Source of the DNA: Campylobacterales bacterium
Lineage (GTDB): Bacteria; Campylobacterota; Campylobacteria; Campylobacterales; Hydrogenimonadaceae
Reading direction: 5' to 3'
DNA length: 37,908 nucleotides
NCBI GenBank assembly: GCA_027081015.1
Contig: JALWMA010000066.1
Span: 10,389-48,296 of the forward strand
The position numbers were made by a program, and so were the translations under genes. Shown piece after piece: positions 15,763 to 25,119 of the stretch. Every line of letters starts with the position of its first letter. The stretch's first letter is position 1. Under the pieces are notes generated by a model. It saw nothing but the letters and a program-made list of their open reading frames with translations, was not told where the DNA came from and ran no database searches.

Positions 15763-18621
15763 CTAACCTCTCTCATGTGCCGGGGTCCGCTCCTCGAAAG
15801 AGAGATTGATATTGATACGCTTACCGTTTCGCAATACGGTAACTTCGACCATTTTGCCGGTAAAGAAGAGCTCCAGTTTTAGATCCGGGATGGTATTTAC
15901 CTCTACGCCGTCCACCGCCACTATAACATCATCTTTTTTTATTCCTGCCCTTTTTGCCGGTGAGTTCTCTACAAGCTTCACCACTTTGAGATTGTCGTCG
16001 CCTTCGAGATAGACGCCGATCTTCTTCTCTTTAGCGGTCTCTATCGGTTCAGGATATAGAAGATAGTCCGCTATGCCCGGTTTCGGTTTCATGGAGTTGA
16101 CTACGATTTTGTAGTCCTGGATCCCTCTTCTCTTGATTCTGTCGGGGATACCGAAACCGAACATAACATGTCCGTTCCCGGCCAGAACGGCCATGCAGTA
16201 GTCGGGGTGCTCTTTCAGGAATCTGGATACGTTTTTGGCCATAGTCTCGTCCCACAGAAGCTGGGCGTAGTAGAACTCGTCGAAATTTTTGAAATTTTTT
16301 GAGCTGTGGCTCGAAAAGATGTTTCGCAGCTCGTCCCTGTATCGTGTGTTGGAGAAATCGATCGATTCGGGAACCCTGCTTCTCTCCTTGGCATTGAGAG
16401 AGTCGATCCCCTCCCTTACGACTTTTTTTGTGATCTCCTTCTCTATGTTGAGCGCTACGATCGGCAGCTTCTTCTTTTTCGCGTAGAGTATTATGGGACG
16501 GTAGAGGTGGTAGTTGTATTTCCACCGCTTGAAGTACTCGGTCTTTTTGAGCATCTCTTTTTCTGAAATCTCTCCCGCTATATACCGGTCCAGATAGTTC
16601 TGGTACGGCTCTTGAAACATCTCCATACCGACGGCTACCTTCTTACCCGCTTCCACCATCGCCTTTATGATTTTGAGCTGGTTGAGATGGTTCGAAAAGT
16701 TGGTGTGCTGCTCTCCTATGAAAACAACCCTCTGTTTCACGAGATCCGGGAAGATGGAGCTTAGGGGGTCGAGATTCGGTTTGAGAGCGTACGAGCCGCT
16801 CGCAACGGTGTAGATCACCCCTTTTTGCGACGGCTTCGTGCTCTTTTTCACGATTTTGCCGTTTTTTATGACGACGGTGGAGTATTTTCCGAGGTGCCTC
16901 AGCCTGAAAAAGATCGAACGCGACAGTCTCTTGCTTTCGAAAACGGCTACGACACGCGACTTTTCGAAAGGGTTTTTGAAAAGCTCTATCTTCGTATCCC
17001 CCTCCATCGTAAAGTCTATGGCTACCTGTTTCAAAAAGCTGTTCGAGGCACCCAGAACGAGGATGTCTCTCTTTTTCAACTCCTCATATTTCACCTCGTC
17101 CGAATAGACCGCCTTTTTAAAGACTTTCAGCATCTTGGAGAAGCGCTTTTCATCTTTGCGATCGACTATGACTGTTACGTCACCGTCGAGAATGCGCGAA
17201 ATCACGGGCGGCACCTCCGCCGGGTAGAGGCGGCGGAAGATCTCGTAGTTTTCGTCGACTACGATCTTTTTCGGTTCGATATCGAGCTCCAGTCTGTGGG
17301 CCGTTTCGGTCAGGTCGATCGTCTCCCAGAGGCACTCGCTCTCGGAGCATACCTTGATGGGTAGGCGGGAGAGCATTCCGTTGCTCTGAATGTCGAATTC
17401 GAGGATATATCTGTCGTCCACGAAACTGAGACCGATGTTTGAGAGCCTGAAGTCGAATGCGCCCTTCCTATATACCCAGGTTTTGAAAAAGTCGAGCAGT
17501 CTTTGGCCCGAAACCTCTTCGAAAATCTCCCTAAGATTTTTGTAGCTTGCCGTTTTGTATGGGTACTCTTTCAGGAGTTTGTCGATTCCCCGGCGGAAAG
17601 CCTCTTCGCCGATCCTCTTTTCGAGCATGTAGAAGAAGAAGGCGGACTTGCCGTAACCTACCGCATTTTTGCTCTCTCTGTTCTTCGAGGTGAACTCTAT
17701 GAGGGCGATTTCATTTTCGGAGTTTACGTAAGAGTCATATTTTATGAGCAGATCTTTTCTATACTCTGCGCCGCGTTTCGACTCTTTTGCGTAGAGGTAG
17801 TCGGAGTAGAAGGTGGTGAGACCCTCTACCCAGTTGCCGCGGTAGGGTGCATAGACGTAGTTTCCGAACCACTGGTGTACGATTTCGTGACCCAGCGAGG
17901 AGTTCAATACGAAAGGTTTGTCTATTATCTGTCTGCCTATGAGAGTGAAAGTCGGCATAGAATATCCGGCAGGAAAAGGGGCCTCGACAATCTTGAATGT
18001 GTCGAAAGGGGTGAAGCCGAACATCTCTTTGTATTTCGAAAAGTAGTCGGCGCTCTTTTTTAAATAGGTGTTTGAGAGGCGGCTCTCTTCGGGGTAGAGG
18101 TATGTGGAGATCGTCACGCCGCTTCTACTTTTTAGGCTCTCGGTTTTATAGCGCGAAGAGGCTACGAGGTGCAGCACATCGAGCGGATGGTCGTACCTGT
18201 ATATCGTTCCGTTTTTTGACTCTTCCGTCTCTGTGGCCTCGGTGACTATCTTCATACCGGGCGCCTTTACGACCGTTTCATACCTGCACATGAGATCTAT
18301 GGCCGGATACCAGCCATTTAGCAGCGTCACATCTTTCGCACCGGGATCGAAGCCGTATAGAAACGAGAGTTCGATCGGATCGTTCTTCGAGGCTTTCAAT
18401 AGTACCGGCCTGTTCTCTTTTACGACGAGCCTGGCGCTCTTTATGGAGGTAATGTTCGCCTTCGTATCCAGAAGAGAAACGGAGTCGTGGTCTGTAGTGA
18501 TCTTCGCCACCCCTTCAAGAAGACCTCTGTCGGTATCCAAAGATAGTCTCATCTCATATCTGCACTCGTGCGCAAAAATGGAGCCCATCAAGATCATGAA
18601 GATCAAAAACGCTTTTTTCAC
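15763..18621 (-). CDS. Exported M1 peptidase-like / ChaN haem-binding-like / PDZ fusion protein
   Basis: 952 aa; signal peptide-like N-terminus; HEIVHQWFGNYVYAPYRGNWVEGLTTFYSDY (HExxH...E); ChaN-like VFIGEQHTNFSNHLNQLKII and LAGNGHVMFGFGIPDR; C-terminal PDZ VVKLVENSPAKRAGIKKDDVIVAVDGVEV. Confidence 0.87.
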   Translation of the reverse strand: MKKAFLIFMILMGSIFAHECRYEMRLSLDTDRGLLEGVAKITTDHDSVSLLDTKANITSIKSARLVVKENRPVLLKASKNDPIELSFLYGFDPGAKDVTLLNGWYPAIDLMCRYETVVKAPGMKIVTEATETEESKNGTIYRYDHPLDVLHLVASSRYKTESLKSRSGVTISTYLYPEESRLSNTYLKKSADYFSKYKEMFGFTPFDTFKIVEAPFPAGYSMPTFTLIGRQIIDKPFVLNSSLGHEIVHQWFGNYVYAPYRGNWVEGLTTFYSDYLYAKESKRGAEYRKDLLIKYDSYVNSENEIALIEFTSKNRESKNAVGYGKSAFFFYMLEKRIGEEAFRRGIDKLLKEYPYKTASYKNLREIFEEVSGQRLLDFFKTWVYRKGAFDFRLSNIGLSFVDDRYILEFDIQSNGMLSRLPIKVCSESECLWETIDLTETAHRLELDIEPKKIVVDENYEIFRRLYPAEVPPVISRILDGDVTVIVDRKDEKRFSKMLKVFKKAVYSDEVKYEELKKRDILVLGASNSFLKQVAIDFTMEGDTKIELFKNPFEKSRVVAVFESKRLSRSIFFRLRHLGKYSTVVIKNGKIVKKSTKPSQKGVIYTVASGSYALKPNLDPLSSIFPDLVKQRVVFIGEQHTNFSNHLNQLKIIKAMVEAGKKVAVGMEMFQEPYQNYLDRYIAGEISEKEMLKKTEYFKRWKYNYHLYRPIILYAKKKKLPIVALNIEKEITKKVVREGIDSLNAKERSRVPESIDFSNTRYRDELRNIFSSHSSKNFKNFDEFYYAQLLWDETMAKNVSRFLKEHPDYCMAVLAGNGHVMFGFGIPDRIKRRGIQDYKIVVNSMKPKPGIADYLLYPEPIETAKEKKIGVYLEGDDNLKVVKLVENSPAKRAGIKKDDVIVAVDGVEVNTIPDLKLELFFTGKMVEVTVLRNGKRININLSFEERTPAHERG

Positions 18622-18630
18622 GGCTACTCC

Positions 18631-19995
18631 TTATAGTAGAATCAGTGTCGCCAGGCCGAGGAAGCTGAAAAAGCCCACCACGTCGGTTACTGTCGTCAGC
18701 AGAACAGTCGAGCCGACCGCCGGGTCGACGCCGAGGCCTCTTAGTACCAGGGGGATCGTGGCCCCGAAGAATCCTGCTGCAAGCAGATTTATCACCATCG
18801 ATAGGGCGATCACGAGACCCAGAAGCGGCATGTCGAACCAGAGGTATGCTATAACTCCCATAACGACCGCATATATAAGTCCGTTTCCGAGCGATAGAAG
18901 AACCTCTTTCGTGATGACACGTTTGGCTTCCTTCGGGTCAATATCTCCCAGTGCCAGCTGACGGACCGTAACGGTGAGCGACTGTGTACCGGCGTTGCCC
19001 CCCATCGATGCGACTATCGGCATCAAAACGGCCAGGGCCACTATCGACTCTATCGTGGAGTCAAAAAAGCCGATCACGATAGATGCCGCGATCGCCGTCA
19101 GGAGGTTGATCCCGAGCCATACGGCCCTCGATTTTCCCGCTTCGAGCAGGCTTTCGCTCTCTTCCGACTCCTCCTGCACACCGGCCATGCCGTAGATCTG
19201 GTCGGTCGCCTGCTTCTCCATAAGGTCGTAGATGTCGTCGGCCGTGATTCGACCGAGAAGAATACCGAACTCGTCTACGACCGGTATGACGTTCATGTTG
19301 TAGTTACCGGCCAGTTCGATCACTTTGTCGATCGAATCTTTCGGATTCACCGCCACGGTCAACGCACCCTCTTTTGCCAGCACATTGCGGTATATTTCGT
19401 CCGGCCCCTGCAAAACGAGGTCCTCCATCGGCATCATTCCCATGAAACGGTCCCTGCTGTCGACTATGAAGACGTGGTAGGCGTTGTCGAGGCCGCCCTC
19501 GACCTTCATCTGTTTGAGCCGTTTTACAGACTCGCCGATCGTCTCGTCGATATAGGCTTTGAAGAGTTCGGTCTGCATGTGCGCGCCAGCTTCACTCTCA
19601 TCGTAGCTGATGAGTTCGCGGATGACCCTGCTCTCTTCTTTGTCTATCTCGTCGAGGACCTCTTCGGCTTTCGTCTCGTCGATCTCCTCGATCTGCTGGA
19701 CGATGTCGGCGGCGTCGTCGGTATCCATCTCTTCGATGATATCGGCGAGCTCTTTCGCGTCAATCGCTTCGAGCGCATCCTCCTGCGCACTTTTTGAAAG
19801 CTCCGAAAGTACGTCCGCCTTGAGGTCTTCAGGGAAAGATTTAAGCAGCTCTATGAAGCGCTCTTTGTCCACTTCGCGCATCTGCTCGAGAAGTTCGGCG
19901 ATCTCGTACGCCTGGGCATTTTCATCCATACCCTCCGTAAAGAGTCTTATGCGGCGTTCGATCTCGATACCGAGCTCTTCTATGTTGCGATCCAT
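18631..19995 (-). CDS. mgtE: Magnesium transporter MgtE
   Basis: MgtE N domain, CBS pair (NVIPVVDEFGILLGRITADDIYDLM), membrane domain (MPIVASMGGNAGTQSLTVTVRQLALG). Start placed at ATG 19995 (MDRNIEELG) with ggagaagggg upstream rather than the ORF-track 20196. Confidence 0.95.
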   Translation of the reverse strand: MDRNIEELGIEIERRIRLFTEGMDENAQAYEIAELLEQMREVDKERFIELLKSFPEDLKADVLSELSKSAQEDALEAIDAKELADIIEEMDTDDAADIVQQIEEIDETKAEEVLDEIDKEESRVIRELISYDESEAGAHMQTELFKAYIDETIGESVKRLKQMKVEGGLDNAYHVFIVDSRDRFMGMMPMEDLVLQGPDEIYRNVLAKEGALTVAVNPKDSIDKVIELAGNYNMNVIPVVDEFGILLGRITADDIYDLMEKQATDQIYGMAGVQEESEESESLLEAGKSRAVWLGINLLTAIAASIVIGFFDSTIESIVALAVLMPIVASMGGNAGTQSLTVTVRQLALGDIDPKEAKRVITKEVLLSLGNGLIYAVVMGVIAYLWFDMPLLGLVIALSMVINLLAAGFFGATIPLVLRGLGVDPAVGSTVLLTTVTDVVGFFSFLGLATLILL

Positions 19996-20078
19996 GGCCC
20001 CTTCTCCTGTCGTATGCGTCTGTTTGCGCTTTCGATAAGTGGGATTGTACTTAAGCCGACCTCTCAAATCCCTGAACT

Positions 20079-20096
20079 TTTGTACCTTGTTACAAA
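20079..20096. promoter_or_regulatory. Inverted repeat TTTGTA-ccttgt-TACAAA in mgtE/dehydrogenase divergent region
   Basis: Perfect 6-bp arms. Confidence 0.35.
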
Positions 20097-20122
20097 GAGC
20101 AAAAAGAGACGAGTCGAAAAAA

Positions 20123-20152
20123 CTGTTCACACTCTGCTCACGATGTGAACAG
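20123..20152. promoter_or_regulatory. Inverted repeat CTGTTCAC-N14-GTGAACAG in the same divergent region
   Basis: Perfect 8-bp arms, 14-bp spacer, ~20 bp upstream of TACAAT (20175..20180). Confidence 0.4.
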
Positions 20153-20222
20153 CTGCCCGTTAACCTCCGAATGGTACAATATCCATATAAGTGCACATGA
20201 GCGAAAAAGAGGGAAGGGAGAG

Positions 20223-21158
20223 ATGATGAAAATTGCTTTTTTTGAAATCAAACCGGAGGAGAAAGAGTTCTTCTCCAGTCATTTGAAAGAGGAGGAGCTC
20301 TTCTTCTTCGATGAGACGATCAACGAGGCTTTGGAGTCTGAAGCCGATTATGATGCCGTAAGCGTTTTCGTCCACTCCAGGATCGACGACGATGTCCTCT
20401 CGAAGCTTCCAAAGCTCAGATATATTCAAACCAGGTCTACCGGATACGAACATATTGTATGCGATGCGCTCTACAGGCGCGGAATCGTCGCTTCGAACGT
20501 TGCGGGTTACGGCGGTCCGGCAGTCGCCGAGTTCGCCTTTTCACTGCTGCTGAACTCTACAAGGCATACACATACGGCTATAGGCAGGGCAAAAGAGGGG
20601 ATCTTCGAGTATAGAGACCTCAAAGGTACGGAGCTCTTCGGTAAACGTCTTGGGATACTGGGACTTGGTACCATAGGCTCGAGAATGGCCCATATAGGCG
20701 CCGGTATGGGTATGAGGCTGGCCGCATGGTCGCGGACGAGACGCAAAATAGTGGATGAGCTCGGCATAGAGTTCAGCGAGGACCTGGATGCTGTTCTCGA
20801 ATCGAGCGACGTAATCATGATTGCCCTTTCCCTTACGCCGGCGACCAAGGGGCTCATAAACGGTCGTAACATTAAAAAGGTAAAAAGAGATGCTGTCATA
20901 GTCAATGTCGCAAGGGCACAGATTATCGAAGATGAGCTCTACGGGAGTCTCGAAAACCGGCTCTGTCTCGATGTGATAAGCGATGTAAAGTATGTGCCCC
21001 GCCACAACATTCTATATACACCCCATATGGCATACTATACCGAAGAGGCGCTGACGAGAATTATGGAGATTTCACTTGAAAACATGAAAGCTTTTATAGA
21101 GTCAAAGCCGCTTCCGAACTGTTTGAAGATTGCATGCAGGCGGGATTACGGCGAGTAG
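20223..21158 (+). CDS. D-isomer-specific 2-hydroxyacid dehydrogenase family protein
   Basis: GKRLGILGLGTIGSRMAHIGAGMGM NAD-binding fold, VNVARAQIIEDE, YTPHMAYYTEE. Start at 20223 or 20226 after aagggaga. Confidence 0.88.
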   Translation: MMKIAFFEIKPEEKEFFSSHLKEEELFFFDETINEALESEADYDAVSVFVHSRIDDDVLSKLPKLRYIQTRSTGYEHIVCDALYRRGIVASNVAGYGGPAVAEFAFSLLLNSTRHTHTAIGRAKEGIFEYRDLKGTELFGKRLGILGLGTIGSRMAHIGAGMGMRLAAWSRTRRKIVDELGIEFSEDLDAVLESSDVIMIALSLTPATKGLINGRNIKKVKRDAVIVNVARAQIIEDELYGSLENRLCLDVISDVKYVPRHNILYTPHMAYYTEEALTRIMEISLENMKAFIESKPLPNCLKIACRRDYGE

Positions 21159-21243
21159 CACGCATACAGGATCGCTGCCGGCAAGCTCGGCACTACAGAT
21201 TTTACGCACCGTGTGCAACATTGGATTATGGAAAGGATGGAAA

Positions 21244-21468
21244 ATGGTGGAGTTCCTTAAAAAGGCTACAGAGTGGGTTCTCGACAAAGAGGAGGAGGCG
21301 GCGAAAAAGTGCCGAATTGACCTGGAAGATCTGCAAAAGCAGATAGACCTTATAAAAAACAGGAGGGACGCACTCAAAAAGGAGTGCGAAGACAATATTG
21401 CCGAACTGGAGCATATCCTGCACCGTCTGGAGGTCATTAAAGCGAAAGAGGAGCCCTGCAAACGGTAG
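21244..21468 (+). CDS. Small coiled-coil protein (74 aa)
   Basis: MVEFLKKATEWVLDKEEEAAKKCRIDLEDLQKQIDLIKNRRDALKKECEDNIAELEHILHRLEVIKAKEEPCKR; ggaaaggatgg upstream. ORF track extends to 21130. Confidence 0.6.
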   Translation: MVEFLKKATEWVLDKEEEAAKKCRIDLEDLQKQIDLIKNRRDALKKECEDNIAELEHILHRLEVIKAKEEPCKR

Positions 21469-21474
21469 ATTTTT

Positions 21475-22566
21475 TTAGCCTCCCAATCTTCTGACGGTGT
21501 CTTGGAGGATCTCGAATCCGAGTTTACTGGAGTTTTCGACCATCTTCATATCTTCTACGGCCGCCCTGAAGTCATTTTTGTCGAAGAAGTGTTCAAATGC
21601 CCTCATAAGGCCGTTATGGACATTACGGTGGTGCTGGCTTATTGTAGCAAGCGCATCTCTTTCGCCGGCAAGCAGCTTTCCGAGTTCGCCGCCGAACCAC
21701 TTTCCGAAGCGGCAGCTATTCTCGTCCGGCAGATCTACCTTTTTGCCGTTGAGAAGCGCATTATAGCCCTGTAGTTTCAGATGAATATGGTCGATCTTTC
21801 CGTTGCTAACCTTCATGCCGTTTATAATGGCCGACATCTGCTCTTTGAGCCTCTGTGAGTTCTCTATGACCCTGTCGGTACGCTCTTTGAAATCCTCCAG
21901 CTCCTCCATGCCTCTTTGAGCATCTGCCTGAAACGACTCTCCCGCCTCCACGATGGCGGACGAGCTCTGCTTGAGTGTGGAGATGTTGATCTCTACCTCC
22001 TGCGTAGCCTTTTGGGTCCTCTCGGCGAGTTTCCTTACCTCGTCCGCGACAACAGCGAACCCGCGCCCGTGCTCGCCGGCCCTTGCGGCTTCTATAGCGG
22101 CATTCAGAGCAAGCAGGTTGGTCTGGTCGCTTATATCTTTTATGAGATTTATGATTTCGGAGATCGAGGCTACATGGCTGTTGAGCGCTTCTGAGTCCTC
22201 TTTGAGCGAGTCTGATTTCTGAACGATATTCTGCATGGACGATATGACGTCGCCGCTCTTTTCGCCTATCTGTGCAGCCTCTTCTGTATTCGTATTGTTC
22301 AGCCTTCCCCCATCTTCGAGCATCTGCAAGTTCTCTTCGATCGAATTCTGTAGAAACTCGGTGCCGTCGTCGTAACTCTCTATAAGAAGCTTAAGCAGCT
22401 CCTCTTTGAGCTCGGAGTCATCTTTGGACTCCTGAGTCTGCTCCCTGCCTATCGATGCTTCGAGTTCGCTTTTGAGCGACTCGATCTCACTCTTCAATAA
22501 CCTGTTTTCGCTCTCGAGCTCTACGATTCTATCTTTCAGAGCGCTGCTCCTGCTGCCTGAAAACAT
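21475..22566 (-). CDS. Soluble methyl-accepting chemotaxis protein with C-terminal CZB domain (TlpD-like)
   Basis: MCP signalling tip [43 protein letters not shown]-type [11 protein letters not shown]...CRFGKWF...HHRNVHNG; no transmembrane segment. Confidence 0.92.
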   Translation of the reverse strand: MFSGSRSSALKDRIVELESENRLLKSEIESLKSELEASIGREQTQESKDDSELKEELLKLLIESYDDGTEFLQNSIEENLQMLEDGGRLNNTNTEEAAQIGEKSGDVISSMQNIVQKSDSLKEDSEALNSHVASISEIINLIKDISDQTNLLALNAAIEAARAGEHGRGFAVVADEVRKLAERTQKATQEVEINISTLKQSSSAIVEAGESFQADAQRGMEELEDFKERTDRVIENSQRLKEQMSAIINGMKVSNGKIDHIHLKLQGYNALLNGKKVDLPDENSCRFGKWFGGELGKLLAGERDALATISQHHRNVHNGLMRAFEHFFDKNDFRAAVEDMKMVENSSKLGFEILQDTVRRLGG

Positions 22567-22739
22567 CTCTTATGCTCCTCTGCTCTATATTTATTATTAC
22601 AACTCTCCCGTAAATTTCGGTGGAGCCTGAACGGGGCCTGAAAAGGCCGGCTCTATTTACAGGATTTGTCATATGTAGCATATCGGCGATAGTAGAATAT
22701 TTTTTATAGTTATTTGACGGCAGGTGGAGTGCAGAGGGT

Positions 22740-22771
22740 GCGGTTTCCGTGCCGAAGGCACGAAAATCCGC
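22740..22771 (-). terminator. Hairpin at 3' end of ompA-like gene
   Basis: GCGG-tttc-CGTGCC-gaa-GGCACG-aaaat-CCGC stem-loop just past the stop of the 22777..24057 gene. Confidence 0.4.
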
Positions 22772-22776
22772 GGCTG

Positions 22777-24057
22777 TTAGCGTTCCGTAGGGATCAAAAC
22801 GGCTTCCACTCGGCGGTTTTGAGCTTTGCCTTCCGGTGTCGCATTGGATGCGATCGGGTTCTCTTCGCCATACGCTTTGGTGGTGATTCTGGAAGCGGCT
22901 ATACCCCTTGCGATCAGCTCTTTTTTGACCGCTTCGGCGCGTTTCGCCGACAGCTTGAGGTTGTAGGCGGCACTTCCGTCGCTGTCGGTGTAGCCTTCGA
23001 GGCGTACCTTTGTCTGGGGATGCTCTTTCATGAACGCTGCAAGCTTGTCGATATAGGGTGTATCTTTGGACTCGATCCTGGCCGAGTTGGTAGCGAAGTT
23101 CACATGCATCGTAAAGCCTACGGCACACCCCTGTGAGTCGACCTTGAACCCTTCCGGGGTGGTGGGACACTTGTCGAGATAGTCAGCTACACCGTCGCGG
23201 TCGCTGTCGAGCGCGCAGCCGTGCTCGTCCACCTTTGTCGTTTTGCTGTTCGGGCATCTGTCCATAAAATCGGCCACACCGTCGTTGTCGCTGTCGATCG
23301 GGCACCCTTTGGCGTCAACTTTCACACCGTCGGGTGTGCCTCTGCACTCATCTTTGTAGTCTGCCACACCGTCGCCGTCGGTATCGAGGGGGCATCCGTT
23401 CAGGTCAACCTCCACTCCTTTGGGCGTACCCGGGCACTTGTCGTCTCTGTCTGCCACACCGTCGTTGTCGCTGTCGGCTATCTTTTGGGGAGCTTCGGCC
23501 TTCACCGGAGCAGGTGCGGGCGCGGCCTTTTCAACCTCCCCGAAAGAGTATGCGAGACCGGCCGTATAAGCCAGGGTGTGACCGCCGTCATCGTATCTTA
23601 TGAAATCCCTCGCTTCGAGTCTCAAATCGAGAGCGTCAAGAAGGCCTATTTTGAGTCCTAAACCGAGATTACCGATAAGACCGTCTCTCAATCCGGCGAG
23701 ATTGTTGGTAAAGTCCTGCACTCCGACACCGGCAAGTAGATAGGGCCGTATCCGGTTCTCCGGCTCCAAAAAGTGGTATAGATAGTTGGCACTGAACTGG
23801 TGGGAGTCGGTATCTCGTCCCGGGATCAGAGCTTTATAGTCTATACTGTCCATGAAGTCGTAGCCGAGCTCCAGCGTCTGGCTTTCGTCCAGATTGTAAC
23901 CCACTCTTGCACCCAGGCTCGTACCGTTATCGAGAAACTCCTTGTTTAGCGGCTCCACACCTCCGAACATCGGGGTTATGGAGTATTTGTACTCCGATGC
24001 CGCCAACGTTCCGGCCGCAGCGACACTAAGCAGCAATGCACCGATCTTTTTCATCAT
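22777..24057 (-). CDS. OmpA-family outer membrane protein with thrombospondin type 3 repeats
   Basis: Signal peptide, beta-barrel N-terminus, four DSDNDGVAD..DKCP repeats, OmpA C-terminal domain (LEGYTDSDGSAAYNLKLSAKRAEAVKKELIARGI). Confidence 0.93.
   Translation of the reverse strand: MMKKIGALLLSVAAAGTLAASEYKYSITPMFGGVEPLNKEFLDNGTSLGARVGYNLDESQTLELGYDFMDSIDYKALIPGRDTDSHQFSANYLYHFLEPENRIRPYLLAGVGVQDFTNNLAGLRDGLIGNLGLGLKIGLLDALDLRLEARDFIRYDDGGHTLAYTAGLAYSFGEVEKAAPAPAPVKAEAPQKIADSDNDGVADRDDKCPGTPKGVEVDLNGCPLDTDGDGVADYKDECRGTPDGVKVDAKGCPIDSDNDGVADFMDRCPNSKTTKVDEHGCALDSDRDGVADYLDKCPTTPEGFKVDSQGCAVGFTMHVNFATNSARIESKDTPYIDKLAAFMKEHPQTKVRLEGYTDSDGSAAYNLKLSAKRAEAVKKELIARGIAASRITTKAYGEENPIASNATPEGKAQNRRVEAVLIPTER
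23119..23475 (-). repeat. Four in-frame ~90-bp units encoding TSP3 calcium-binding repeats
   Basis: Translated units of 30, 30, 29, 30 aa starting DSDNDGVADRDD, DTDGDGVADYKD, DSDNDGVADFMD, DSDRDGVADYLD. Confidence 0.85.
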
Positions 24058-24176
24058 ATTCTCCTTCTTTTTGTTGAGGGCACAATTATACCGTATAACA
24101 ACATAAAGTAAATTGAGTTATTATTAATGCAAATAAACGGACTCTTGGCGGAAAAAGGGGATTTCGACTTTTTATG

Positions 24177-25115
24177 CTATATCCATCTCTTCTTTTTGAG
24201 CCATTTGAAGATGAGATAGGCGATGAGCAGGTTTACTATCCAGACGGCAAGATATCCGTATCTCCACTCCAGTTCCGGCATGAACCTGAAATTCATTCCG
24301 TAGTTGCCGACTATGAACGTAAGAGGGAGGAAGATGAGAGAGATTGCGGCGAGCCGCTGCATGGCCTGGTTCATACGGTTGCTCAGGAAACCCATCAGCA
24401 GGTTCTGAAGGTAGCCTGTACGGTCCAGGTACGTTTTCGATTCGTTTATCAGAAACGATAGGTGCTCCTTGAGATCGATGAACTCATACTTCAGCTTTTT
24501 TCTCATGACGACCGGAAAGTGGTTGAAAATTTTGTTTATAGTGTCGTTTTGCTGGACTGAGAGTTTTGCTATCCGGTTTAGTGTGCGTCTTGCGAAATAG
24601 AGGTTCTTCTGGACTTCCTGCTCATCCAGGCTCTCGTTGAAGATTCTGTCTTCTATCTCTTCAAGCCTGTTGTCGACATGGTCGATGACGCTCATCGTAT
24701 GGTCGACCATAATATCTATGACAAGATAGAGAACGTACTCGAGGGAGTCGGTGGCCTTGTATCGCTTGTATAGACGGTTTACAATCGATTTTACTATCCT
24801 CTTCTCCCTTGCGAGGAATATGAACTTCTGCTCGTGCATGATGATCGCGACGTTTCTGTCGTTGTAGAGAAGTTCGTTCTCTTCGTCTTTTTGAAAATAT
24901 TTCAAAATTGCCAGCTTGAACGATTCGTTCTCTTCGTATGCTACACTCTGGCCTTCGTTTTTGATATCTTCTATGAAGCTTTCGGGAAAGTTGCGATCTT
25001 TCAGCCAGGAGATGATATCTTCGTTCTCTATGGAGGTGAAGATTATCTGCTTCTTGTGATCGAGCAGCTCTATCTCATCTTTTCTGTAGAGTCTGTCGTC
25101 AGATAGTATGTACAT
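24177..25115 (-). CDS. corA: CorA-family Mg2+/Co2+ transporter
   Basis: 312 aa; two C-terminal TM helices with YGMNFRFMPE signature. Confidence 0.93.
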   Translation of the reverse strand: MYILSDDRLYRKDEIELLDHKKQIIFTSIENEDIISWLKDRNFPESFIEDIKNEGQSVAYEENESFKLAILKYFQKDEENELLYNDRNVAIIMHEQKFIFLAREKRIVKSIVNRLYKRYKATDSLEYVLYLVIDIMVDHTMSVIDHVDNRLEEIEDRIFNESLDEQEVQKNLYFARRTLNRIAKLSVQQNDTINKIFNHFPVVMRKKLKYEFIDLKEHLSFLINESKTYLDRTGYLQNLLMGFLSNRMNQAMQRLAAISLIFLPLTFIVGNYGMNFRFMPELEWRYGYLAVWIVNLLIAYLIFKWLKKKRWI

Positions 25116-25119
25116 ATTT

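Noticed and set aside
22529-23170. 213-aa minus ORF overlapping the ompA-like gene and MCP
   Set aside because: Out of frame with both supported genes.
23119-23475. Considered as CRISPR-like or satellite repeat
   Set aside because: Periodicity is ~90 bp and in frame; it encodes TSP3 repeats within an OmpA-family protein.
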